A DNA stretch of 64,000 bases from Onthophagus taurus. Lineage: Eukaryota; Arthropoda; Insecta; Coleoptera; Scarabaeidae. The notes beneath the pieces are model-generated. The model worked only from the letters and a program-made list of their open reading frames with translations, searched no databases and was not told the origin of the DNA. The translations under genes and the position numbers were made by a program. The stretch lies in assembly GCF_036711975.1 (NCBI RefSeq), contig NC_091966.1, forward strand, positions 27,039,501 to 27,103,500, read 5' to 3'. Below, piece by piece: positions 52,420-62,679 of this stretch. Position 1 is the first letter of the stretch; each line of letters starts with the position of its first letter.

Positions 52420-55400
52420 TTACTCAGACATTAATTGTTTGATTCTGGTGATTAAATGATTGTTATATTCTTTATAGTTAATTGTATCGACTCTCACTGC
52501 TACAGTTTTAAGCCTGGTTTCATCCTGAAATGATAAATTAATTTAACATAAATGTTTAAAACGAAACATAAAATACTTACATTGTATGATTCGTATTTAG
52601 CTCTGCATTTAAATACAAACTGCTTAAAATTTGCTTTATTCCCAATTTCAGCGAGAGCATTCATATCCATTTGTACAGCATTACCAGCTTCTTCAGCAGT
52701 GGCACCAATAATTTTTTCGACTTCTGATGAAAACATACTGATCCATTGATTACCACTCCAATCACTAATATTGGCCTAAAAATAATGATTAATTTCAATA
52801 TTTTTTTGTAGATATACATATATTTCTGTATAAAATATATTAGAATTTATAATACTTACACTTCCAAGTAATCTATATTTAAAACCAGGGTATTCTCTTG
52901 CACATTTTTCGCATCTAAACATTCCATTTTCAAGGTCGACAACTTTCTTATTACACCCTTCATTAGCACATGCTTTATACAACATTTTATCAGATCTTAA
53001 TAATATAACTGTTGCTTTAACTTGGTAATAATCGCCTCTTTCAGAACGACCCAAACCGGCTTCTTTAACAGCTCTAAGATTCATCCATTCCGTCTGAAAG
53101 TTTCCACCACCAGTACTGAAAAGATAATAATAGTAATCAATATATAAATAAACATACACGTCTTAAATATGTATAATATTCAATAAGTGTTAAAACTAGA
53201 GTTTTATATGCCATTGCTGTGGAGGATTACAACAGTGTTGTTTTATAGGAGTTATCTGTAAAATATATTATCGCAACGTGCAATATGCGGAGCAATTGAT
53301 GACCAGTTTAGACTATAATAGCAATTGTGGATAAGCCTATCCTCATTAAATAAGAACAGGACCTCTTTTGGTGGAATACTTTACTTTCAATGCAGGTTCT
53401 GCAGACAGAGGTCGACAATCGACCAATTATTTGTAATACGTCAAATTCTCAAAAAGGCAAAAGAATTTAATATCGAAGCTTATGTTTATCGATTTTGAGA
53501 GTGCTTATAACAGCATCTCCAAGAATTTTTTAATGGAAGCCATGCAGGTTAATATACCTGCACACCTAATTCTGATAGAATAGAAAATGAAACAACAGCA
53601 AAACTCAGACTAAATAAAGTGTGATGTATAATCATGCATACTTATAGACATGGTGTTCGAGGCCATACAGGATGGTTTCAACACGAGAGGCACCATTATT
53701 AACAAAACCGTATAAATGCTGATTTTTGCTAATAATGTTGCTATCATTGCAAGGCCAAGATGAGACATGACAGAAGCCTTCTGCTTACTATAGGGAGCAG
53801 TGCACAAAAGTAGGCTAAAATTAAATTGAATTAAAACAAAATATAGGCATGCAGACTCATCAACAAAACATCTGCAAAACTTGACCATAGGGGAAAGAGT
53901 CAGGTTGGATATTAAGAAAAATTACTTATAAGTAGTATCAGTATGAAATCTGTTAGGAAGTGAATCTGTCCAATAAATCATAGCATGAGCATTTTTGACA
54001 CAGTTTTTGGGTAGTTTATTACGTAGTTGCTTGTAGTATTGCGATATGAAAAAGGTTCGATATGTATTCACATAAAGTGCCTCTTTCGTCGATAGATATA
54101 ACCCAAAAGTTGAGACAGATTTATGATTTTGCAATATACCAACTTTTATCAACATCAAAGTTCTGAGGTGGCTTGTGCAATTACAATACCACCTCTTTAT
54201 ATACTTTGTACACGACACAAAACTGTTTTCCCTATGAATTAAAAATATTGTTGGCTTCATGTATAAACTAAGTAGCTGTTTCTCAACCTTTTTGCAAAAA
54301 TTACCCTATACATTTTGAAAAAACAAAATTACATGTGCAATTACCACAGAAAGTAATGTCATATACAGACAACCTCTTGTTTAAGAACCTATGGACAAAC
54401 GTGTACCAAAATTTCCAGTTTTTACAAACAGTTTAATTGTACCTTTAACTTAAATACACTCAGCGGCATAAAAAACGTATCACCTAGTATGATGACCAGT
54501 TTCAAACTGAAATAACTTTTGAACGTATTGGTCAATTTAAATAAGGATTTTTTATTTGGAAGGTCTACCATTTGCCAATTTTCTGTAGGTGCCTTCCCCA
54601 TTTTGGCGCTCTTCAATTTCAGCAATGGTGAATAACGCTAATGCTCGTTTTCTTCCTACACTTTGAAGCTTTGGGGTGCACTGACAAAAGAAATTAATTT
54701 TAAACATAAGGAGTTTGTAGTCTCGTCTGTTCTGATCACTTCTGTTTTTTGTTCAACTTCCTGTTATTGTTAACACCAAAGTTACAAGCTCTAAACGATA
54801 ACGCAGCTTCTTCGGCAGCACCATCAGAAATTAAACCAAGCCATGGAAATTGACGAGAACATTTCAGTGACGTGTTCTTGATGCGATACAGAGTACGGTT
54901 TGTCGCGCCATTCAAAGATTTCGACAGACTAGCACCTTCATCAGACGACCTGGGTCAGGAAGAAGACGCACAACCCCATAGTGATCGATATATTGTAACG
55001 ACCGCGTTAAGAAATCGACATACTACAGTAGTTGAGATAAGAAATCGTCTGGAGCAAGTGCGTCGGGTGAACGTGAGTGAACGCACAGTAAGAAGGATAT
55101 TTGAAGAATCGGGGTTGAGATCACAGAGATCGCGTTGCTCCGAGAACATCGTGTTGCTCGATTACAATATGCACGAGATCATGTTCAGTGGACTAATGCA
55201 AAGTGGCGAAACGTACTGTTCTCAGACGATCGAGGTCGGCTTGTACTCTCCAGATTGTCGAGAGACAGTTTGGAGCAAAGCAGGAGAGCGTTATGCTTAA
55301 TATTAATTTTATTATTTAATTATCTGAAAGAGTTTGTAATGGTTTGGGGAGGAATCTGTTTCGAAGCATGTACGGAGCTTTGCTTTATCAACGGCAATCC

Positions 55401-58400
55401 AAACGGTAAATTGGTGACAACTTCTTGTTCATGCACAATAATGATATCAAGAGAATGGAATGGCCTGCACATAGCTAAAAAATAGAGAAAATACGGAAAT
55501 CCTTGGAATTTGTGGAATTATTTACCTAAAATGTTTCGGTTACGGTTTCAGCCAAAACTGAGACAAAAGCCGAATTTCGGTGGTAAATATCGGTTTGAAT
55601 TTCAAGCATTCATATACAGTGTGGTCTTACCTTTGAAAGACTGTACTGGCTCTATGTGACTGTGGTTAGACCTATGATCACATACAGAGCAGCAGCCTGG
55701 TATAGTAAACTCCGACAGACTTCAGCTATCAGTAAACTTTCACGAAATCAATGAGAAACTGGATTGGCAATCTCTGGTGCGATAAGCACAACAGCAACTC
55801 TAGCAATGGATGTTCTAGAAAAAGTGGCTAGAACTTCCATTTAGGTACAGATTTAAGCAATATGCTCAAAACTGTTCAGACATATAATAATAATAATAAT
55901 AAACGACTTTATTGTCTCCATTACAAAGAAGAAACTAGAATATAAACTACAATAAATTAAACTAATGAAATATTTTCAAATATTTATGATATTTACACTA
56001 TGACTAATATATGGAGATCAAATGGCGGGATCCAGAATAGTTTGTTTTATCCAACCGTAAGAAAAAAAAATTCCATGAATTATAACAAACAAAAAGAAAA
56101 AAAAAACAAAGCAAAATCTTGAAATTATTAATACAGTATCACCAACATTATATTCCAAATTTAAACATAATTAGTTTAAATAAAAGGGTCCAAAAGACCA
56201 AAACGTAGATTAAATGAAAAAGAAGAAGAGAAAAAAAAACAATAATAATGAAAATTAAAAATGGACTCAGTGTAATAACTGATGGCGTAACTATTAATAA
56301 CTTCAATAACAATGATATAAACAAAGAACTGCTGAAAAATCATATTCCTCAAATTTATTCGAAATTGGTCATAATTCAGTTGACGTAGTCCATGTGGCAA
56401 GCGTCCATACGATTTATAAACATGATAATGACCTTTGAAAAAGTGATGTTCTATGTTTTAGAGGATAGAAAGTAGTATCTGACCTTGTCCGACTTTCTTC
56501 GCCCTGTGGTTTATATTTAATTTTATTATGCAGGTACTCCGGGACTCCAGAGGTAACGATTCTATGATAGAGAGATAAACTATGAAATTCCCGTCGAAAG
56601 TTCATGTTTAACCACCCAGCATCTTTAAGTTTGACAAATTCTATCAAATTTGCGAATACCATAGATGAATCTGAGGCAACTATTCTGAACCTTTTGTATA
56701 CTTCGTGCCGTAACTGCATCTATAGCCTTATGATATACAGCAGACATATAGTCAAATTGTGAAAGAACAAACATATCACAGTGGTGTACTTCTAATTTCA
56801 AAGGTAAACATGAACGATGCGGGTACAGCCAACGCAAAAAAAATATGATCTCTGAATATATGTTTGAATTTGTTTTCTAAATCTTAAGCTAGTATCTACA
56901 ATCATACCAAGACACTTAGCTTCATATCTTACCAACGGGCTGCGGAAGACATTATAAGCACTCATATTGTGCTATCAATGCCGTCAGATTTGGCGGGATC
57001 ACTATCAGTGATTAATGCTTGATACCAGATTGTACTGCCTGAACGGTAGTCTTGGATCGAAAACGAAAATTGTTTGGTTCAAGCAGATATTTGGATGTTC
57101 ACAGATGGATCAAAGACGCCGGAAGGCGGCGGGGCAAGAGTATATTGCCAGACACCTCGGATTAAGCTAGCCTACAGCCTGGGTAAGTACTGTACTGTAT
57201 TCCAGGCGGAAGTATTTGCTATTGACATGAGTGATAAAATCCTTCTTGAGAGAGGGGTGAAGAACATGACAGTATGACTTTTCGCAGACAGTCAAGCCGC
57301 TGTTCAGGCTCTGCAAGCCGTGAAAACGGTGTCGGCTCTGGTTAATGACTGCAAGAGAATATTAAACACATTGAGTTGTGATAACAGAGTGCTTTCATCT
57401 GGGTCCTAGGTCACTCTGGGGTTGCTGGAAATAAAGCAGCAGATGAGCTAGCACGAGAGGGCAGCGCTAAAGCGTCTGTGGGGCCAGAACCAGCAGTTGG
57501 TGTATCATTTGCGATGGCCAAACATAGGATTAAACTGTGGGTTGAAGAGAGACTTTGCCTACTGTGGACCAGTTCTCCTGAAATGAGACATGCTACGGTG
57601 ATTATTAACATCGCCACTGTCAAACCCGGGAATATTTTAGGACTTGCTTGTGGCAGCATAAAAGTTCTAATGGGTGTCTTTACTGGGCACTGCCGATTAA
57701 AAGCACAGCTCAACTTGTTGCGTTTAGCCGACGATGTTGAATGCCGACTATGTGCGGAGGAAGCGGAGACGGCTGAGCATGTTTTATGCCACTGCTTTGC
57801 TGGGAACCATCACAGATGCTCGATTTTTGGGTCGCAGTTTATCTCCCCGAGGGATCTGAATGACCTTTCACTGAGTAAGATATTAATGTTCGTTAAGAGA
57901 ATTGGACTGCACAGTGAAATTTAATAACGATATCTATCAGGGTACAATAGATTCTTAGGGGCGCGGTGCAAGGTTGTTAGTCCGCCTACCCAATATGTAA
58001 TCTATGTAATGTAATGTACACAGTATTTTATTAGTTACATATTATTATTATGTGTATTATTTTTACATGTGTGAAAAACCTGAAGTTGCAATAAACATTT
58101 CTTTAGAGGTAGTATTTCTAGTTTTCCTAAACAGAAAATGTTCCCTTATGATTAATAAGTGAAGCATCATTAATGTTTTAGTTGCTCACTGTTAAGTAAA
58201 TTTATTGTAACTAACAAAAACATATTTTAAACTCTTAATTTGAAAAAAACGAGCTTATATTCTGCATATATATATATATTCCGCATATATCTATGTCAAA
58301 AATAAATGGATTTTCCTAACTTCGACTTCCTGAGTAATAGTACTTAGGATGGCAAAAACATAAACACATTTTTCGCATTTTCTCGAAAATTCTAAATAGG

Positions 58401-60320
58401 CAGATACGACTCTTATACTTAATAGAGGCAGTATACTGAGGTATACACACTGTGACAGCAACTATGTATAGGACATTTTTAACTTAAATCACTCGCAAAC
58501 GATCTTCAACAGTGTAACACCAACTTTATGATACACTGTGTTAATTATCGTACCCAACGTCATCATTGCAAATATACAACCAATATCACAGTATTGGTAC
58601 TGCAATACGCGTACTGTGATATTGGTTGCATACTTGCAATGATGACGTTGGGTACAATAATTAATTAACACACTGTACTTTCTAATTAATTTAAATACAA
58701 AATCCTGTTATCCTGCGTTTGATAACATTATTGGAAAATAAATTTTAACTATAAATTGGCTCAAATTAATATGCATAAAGAGACCTCATGTTCATCATAT
58801 TTACCTATAAGTAATGTCATTAGAGTTGATTTAAAAAAAGAAAATAACATTTAAGTTAAAAATTTACCGTGCACTAATATTATTAACCTCAAGACCCATT
58901 CCATCATTATCAAACCATCCTCTAAGTTTATGAGCTTCTGGAATATCAGGATTCACCCTCATAATACTTCCACCTATTAAACTTATATTTTTTCCACCTC
59001 CAAATTCGCCAACTTTTACCCCTTTTAAAGCAACAATTGGGTTTGATGTATCCTCAAATTTTTCAGCATCGGCTCCCCATAAAGTCAAACTAACTCCAGT
59101 ATTCGTTGTATCGACAAGAGTGACTTCCCTCTTTTTTAATTCTCTTCCGGTCGATTTAGCATTAAATGTTTGGACATCAGTGGCACTTTTGCATACACCA
59201 ATTACATCCACCATAGATCCAGTTACAATATTACTGATTTTATCAATCGAGATAAAATTAAACTGAGTTTGTGGAATCTCATCTATATCATCTTCGCATG
59301 GTTGAATTATTGTATCATTGGTTAATGTTAATTCATAATCATTTTTAATGCTGGTGTATTGTTTATTAGCCATTTTTGCGAGACATTTACTAATATAGTA
59401 AACTTTATCAACCTCAATCATGTCGTAAAATTTATCAACCAAATCTCTAAAAGCGGTTGCTCTAATCTCACCACTTTCATCAATAAGATCCATTGAAAAC
59501 AGTTTTCCTTCACCTCTTGAGTTTGACCATGTTCTTATTGCGGATTTATTACTTACTCTAGCTTTAATAACCCATCTAAAACACATAAATTAATAAAATT
59601 AATAAATAATAAAAATATGTTTCCTTACTTGTTTTGATATGGACTTATACTAGCAATTGGATTATGAAGGCAATCCTGTAAAGAGGTACTATTCAAATCA
59701 ATGCCATTTTTCTTTGGAGCCACACTTGAAGATCCACTAACAACAGGTTTTGAAACATTCGAAACATTATTGTTGCTGTGATTACTACTTTCAATCTGTT
59801 CTAAACTATCAGGTAATTGTAAAGGTTCTCCAATTTTTTCTAATTTAGAACCATCTACCAATACATCAATATCAAGTAGAACCAAAAGCTTTCTATTTTA
59901 AAACAAACATTTTTTTAGTTATAAATATACAAATATAGATTAAAATTAAACTAACTTTTCGCTTTTTCCTGTATTATTAATAACTGTACTAACATATTTG
60001 TTGATTCTTATAATGGAAAAGCTGCTTAGCTCCCCACTATGGACCTGAGTAGTTAACATCGCAAACGTGATGTAGTTGACTCCATCAGAAAGCAAAAGTC
60101 GATAACGTTCTTTGCTTGAGCTATTGCCACTAGGAAGTAATTTACATCCGAGCACTTGCATAACGGGTTTATCAATTTGACCACCTTGCATGATGACCTA
60201 ACAAATTAATGATGGAAAAAAAAGATTTTTTATAACAAGCTTTTAAGGTGAACTTCGAATAAATCCGAAGAAGAATGAACGTACCTTTAAAGAGCCTTCC
60301 GTTAATTTAGGCACATCCAT
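52420..60320 (-). CDS. RpA-70: RPA1, replication protein A 70-kDa subunit (7 exons)
   Basis: The exons (minus strand) are 60320-60285, 60197-59956, 59892-59629, 59575-58868, 53115-52860, 52775-52581 and 52524-52420. All are GT-AG, and the 1806 nt sum to 601 residues, close to the usual 600-620. RPA1 is the main single-stranded-DNA binding subunit of the RPA trimer in replication, repair and checkpoint signalling. The N-terminal OB fold (DBD-F, about 1-115) is followed by a Ser/Asn-rich linker. DBD-A/B (about 180-420) contain WVIKARVSNKSAIRTWSNSR, GEIRATAF and NPDIPEAHKLRGWFD. DBD-C carries the zinc ribbon C-x4-C-x13-C-x2-C in ACANEGCNKK...CEKC and ends in KQLMSE. No damage was seen. Intron 4 is 5752 bp, the others 48-87 bp. 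Confidence 0.96.
53116..54455. other. RPA1 intron 4, proximal part
   Basis: Non-coding. From about 53390 to 53520 it shows weak plus-strand RT-like wording (IEAYVYRFESAYNSISKNFL, a degraded YxxxxDFExAYDSI), hinting at another decayed non-LTR element. The rest is AT-rich without motifs. Confidence 0.4.
54456..55490 (+). mobile_element. Tc1-like transposon fragment in RPA1 intron 4
   Basis: A terminal motif CACTCAGCGGCATAAAAAAC starts at 54459. The plus-strand frame 54872-55300 has the Tc1 bipartite binding domain (DRYIVTTALRNRHTTVVEIR, SERTVRRIFEESGLRSQR). The overlapping 55135-55485 frame has HRVARLQYARDHVQWTNAKW, VLFSDDRG (first Asp) and VMVWGGICFEACTEL. The rest of the catalytic domain and the right end are missing at about 55490. 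It is pseudogenic, with at least two frame changes. Confidence 0.85.
55620..55875 (+). mobile_element. R1/I-like non-LTR fragment: end of reverse transcriptase
   Basis: Broken frames give LYVTVVRPMITYRAAAWYSK, then SRNQ*ETGLAISGAISTTATLAMDVLE, the usual post-RT segment (YGxxVWW...L...ITGAxRTTPTxALExLL). It is probably continuous with the RNase H fragment at 57000, the two being separated by the insertion 55880-56995. Confidence 0.75.
55876..56995 (-). mobile_element. CR1-like retrotransposon 3' end inserted in the R1-like copy
   Basis: The element runs on the minus strand and ends with an (ATT)n tail (AATAATAATAATAATAAACG at 55885 on the plus strand). The coding remnants 56837-56625 (FVLSQFDYMSAVYHKAIDAV, IQKVQNSCLRFIYG) and 56719-56414 (LHNKIKYKPQGEESRTRSDT) represent the C-terminal end of an ORF2. 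The catalytic part is missing (5' truncation). Confidence 0.75.
56996..58015 (+). mobile_element. R1/I-like 3' fragment: RNase H and zinc finger (third copy)
   Basis: Homologous to the fragment in the inverted duplication but clearly older. Frame 57074-57277 has WMFTDGSKTPEGGGARVYCQ and AEVFAIDMSDKILLERG. A slip follows, then DSQAAVQALQAVKT, then 57478-57924 with IKVLMGVFTGHCRLKAQLNL and CRLCAEEAETAEHVLCHC. The 3' tail is TGTAATGTAATGTAC near 57998-58018. Comparing it with the arms shows many substitutions, so the two insertions are independent copies. Confidence 0.88.
58016..58530. other. RPA1 intron 4, AT-rich part
   Basis: No coding signal. A short (TA)n run is near 58267-58280. Nothing else was recognised. 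Confidence 0.4.
58532..58676. mobile_element. palindromic MITE in RPA1 intron 4
   Basis: Arms of about 60 bp (58536-58598 and 58609-58676) are nearly exact inverted copies; for example GTACCCAACGTCATCATTGC is at 58550 and is inverted near 58640. The loop is about 10 bp. No coding capacity. It lies about 190 bp from the exon 4 donor. Confidence 0.85.
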
Positions 60321-60840
60321 TGTATTTTAACATAAAATAAAACTTCAACACGTTTTAATATTGTTTTAATACACACAAAAAACCGAATGAAATTGTAGCT
60401 TGTACCGGTTCAAGGTCCGTTGAGTATTGGTTATTGGTTTTGGAGGGAATGCTTGAATACTTTCTGTCAAATTTGTCAAATAAATAGATGTCAAAATTGA
60501 CCAACTCCTAAAAATTAAGTTACTAAAAAAAAGAGTTTTTAATAAATATTTTGTAGTTATTAATGTTTAATTGAATATTGTGATAGAACTAAATTTTGTA
60601 TAAATTATTTGTTTTTAAACAAAAATATTAAATGTTATAATTAATGTTAACTTGTAAGTTTGGTTGCCTATTATTTACACTTTAAACAAAAGTTATTTTA
60701 TACTGAATATTAATTACAGAAAACATCATTAAATTATACTATTAATAGGAAAGGGATCTAGTAGCTAGGCTCTAGTTGGAAATACTTTAACACTCCTATA
60801 TTTAATGTTTGTTTCATACGCAGTTGTATACAGACTGGTC
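60321..60840. promoter_or_regulatory. RPA1 upstream region
   Basis: AT-rich DNA directly upstream of the RPA1 start codon (60320). The RPA1 5' UTR and promoter must lie within the first few hundred bases. No TATA box was evident. Nothing was recognised beyond 60480. Confidence 0.4.
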
Positions 60841-61015
60841 CATTTAACGTGAGACATGTGATTATCTCGAAAACGGTTCATTTTACATAAAAATAAACCA
60901 AATGAAAGTTGTTCTGTACGAAGGGGGAAGCCATATGACGATAACATTTTTGACCTTGACCTTACTTTCAAGGTCATATGAAGGTCATGACCAATTTTTT
61001 GAATGGCACCCTATA
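60830..61015. repeat. repeat fragment with clustered AGGTCA half-sites
   Basis: The block from ACAGACTGGTCCATTTAACG to GAATGGCACCCTATATA resembles a small transposon-derived unit. Between 60948 and 60993 it contains four copies of AGGTCA/TGACCT (TGACCTTGACCTT ... AAGGTCATATGAAGGTCATG), an arrangement of inverted and direct nuclear-receptor half-sites. The class of element is unknown. Confidence 0.5.
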
Positions 61016-61119
61016 TATTTTATTGTAATATCTGAATCTGTGGATAAAAGCAAAGTAATTAAAAAAAAAATAAAAAGATTTTACTGTGTGGTTTTGTCAG
61101 TACAACGGCAAAACTTCTT

Positions 61120-61953
61120 TTGAAAAAAATTGAAACTTCTGATTTCACTAAACTCATCCCGGAGGGTTTGCTCAAGTATGTGCCAGGACTAGTGGAGTAT
61201 TGCCTATCGTCGACATACTTTAGCTGGAAGGGGGAATTCTACGAGCAATGCGAAGGGGCAGCCACGGGATCACCCCTGTCTCCTGTGATAGCCAATTTTT
61301 ACATGGAGATGTTTGAGGAGGAAGCGTTAAAGAAGAGTCCTCGGAAACCGAAGCTATGGCTCCGTTACGTCCACGACACTTTCGTGATCTGGCAACATGG
61401 AAAAGAGCAAGTCCAGGAATTTCTAGCCCCCTCAATTCACGTGATAAAAGCACCCCATGATAAAATTTACCATGGAAACAGAAACTGCAAAACAGTTGCC
61501 ATTCCTGGATGTGTTAGTCACTAGGAAGACAGATGGAGGCATGGAACTGGGAGTATATCGAAAGAAGCCGGTTTTATCTGCCTTCCTTATGTTTCAGGTG
61601 TGACGGAGCGAATTGCGAGGCGTCTGAAGAAGAATGATATCGTGGTACGATACGGTACGGTCAGCAAAATACAAAACACTCTACCGATAGCCAAAGACAA
61701 ACTAACCCCATTAAATGGAGCGGGAGTCTACCGGCTATCGTGCAGTTGCGGGAAATATTACGTTGGCCAAACTGGACGTAACATCGAGTGCCGCATCAAG
61801 GAACACGTAAGGGACGTCCGACTAAGGAAGATACAACAATCTGCAGTCGCAGAGCATTGCCACAAAGGAGGACACAGCATAGAGTTTGAGAAAACCAAAG
61901 TGCTAGCAAGAAACGGACATTACTTCCAAAGGTTGACGAGAGAGGCGATATAG
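61120..61953 (+). pseudogene. Penelope-type RT/GIY-YIG protein
   Basis: The RT motifs are EGAATGSPLSPVIANFYMEM (block B/4) and LWLRYVHDTFVIW. The last normally reads YVDD; the first catalytic Asp is changed to His. The frame changes after FLAPSIH, continuing as ETAKQLPFLDVLVTRKTDGG. The GIY-YIG module is in 61600-61953: GAGVYRLSCSCGKYYVGQTG (GVY...YVG) and GRNIECRIKEHVRD with the catalytic Arg, then AVAEHCHKGGHSIEF. The nuclease half looks intact, the polymerase half dead. Confidence 0.88.
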
Positions 61954-62068
61954 ATTCATCGACATGGGAATAACATGAATAGAGAAGATGGTTGGGAACT
62001 CAACGAAGCCTTCTCCACCCGGATTTGACAAAAATAACTTAGTTGACAATTAGACACTAATTAGCTAT

Positions 62069-62251
62069 TACCGTATTTTCTCGAATCTAATCCGCACCCT
62101 TTTTACTAATTTTATATGCTCTAAAATCAAATGCGGATTACAATCGGATGTGGATTACACTGATAAACCAACTTTTTTTACCACCATTGCATTTTTAAAA
62201 TCGAGGTGCGGATTAGATTCGAGTGCGGATAAGATTCGAGAAAATACGGTA
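62069..62251. mobile_element. TA-flanked MITE inserted in the Penelope-like element
   Basis: Inverted ends TACCGTATTTTCTCGAATCT (62069) and the complement at 62251, with TA at both sides. Within 183 bp, the GTGCGGATTAGATTCGA block is repeated in both orientations. The Penelope 3' non-coding sequence continues on both sides, so the MITE is the younger insertion. Its terminal sequence suggests a Tc1/mariner or pogo relative. Confidence 0.85.
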
Positions 62252-62679
62252 ATTACCTTTTCATGTATTTATTGTCAAATTTTAACCGAATTCGTCACTG
62301 CGAACTTGTTTCTGAAGAAGGTTGCAACATGACATCCGAAACGTCAAAGATTTTTTCAAAAAACGCACGGCTTAACACGAAAGTTTCTAGGTCTAGTGAT
62401 AGTGTTAGTTCTAGTTTTAGTTTAATTAACTAACGTTTGTAATCCAGCAAGAACAAATAAGATTTATGAATTTTGAAACATTTTCCTACCCGCTTCGGTA
62501 CATTGTCTTTCGTTCTTAATTCTTAGAATACTATTTAAGAATGCTCAACAAAAAAAATCCAAAAGAGGTACATCGGGTGACCTGGTTCGTGGAACTTCTT
62601 ATGTCGGCATTTTCAGAGTATCACTTTCAGAGACTTAATTGGTTGAATTGTTTTAAAATGTTACAGGTAAAACTAAATT

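Larger units (their letters stand above)
61120..62460 (+). mobile_element. Penelope-like element with GIY-YIG endonuclease, broken
   Basis: The RT part (61120-61524) is joined after a frameshift (about 61430) and an internal deletion (about 61570) to a GIY-YIG domain (61600-61953). That is the protein order of Penelope-like retroelements. The 3' non-coding part (about 62290-62345: CTGAAGAAGGTTGCAACATG, then CATCCGAAACGTC) is characteristic. A MITE (62069-62251) is inserted in the 3' region. The 5' end is truncated. Confidence 0.9.

Noticed and set aside
58489..58671. 60-residue minus-strand frame in RPA1 intron 4
   Set aside because: It is simply the translation of a palindromic MITE.
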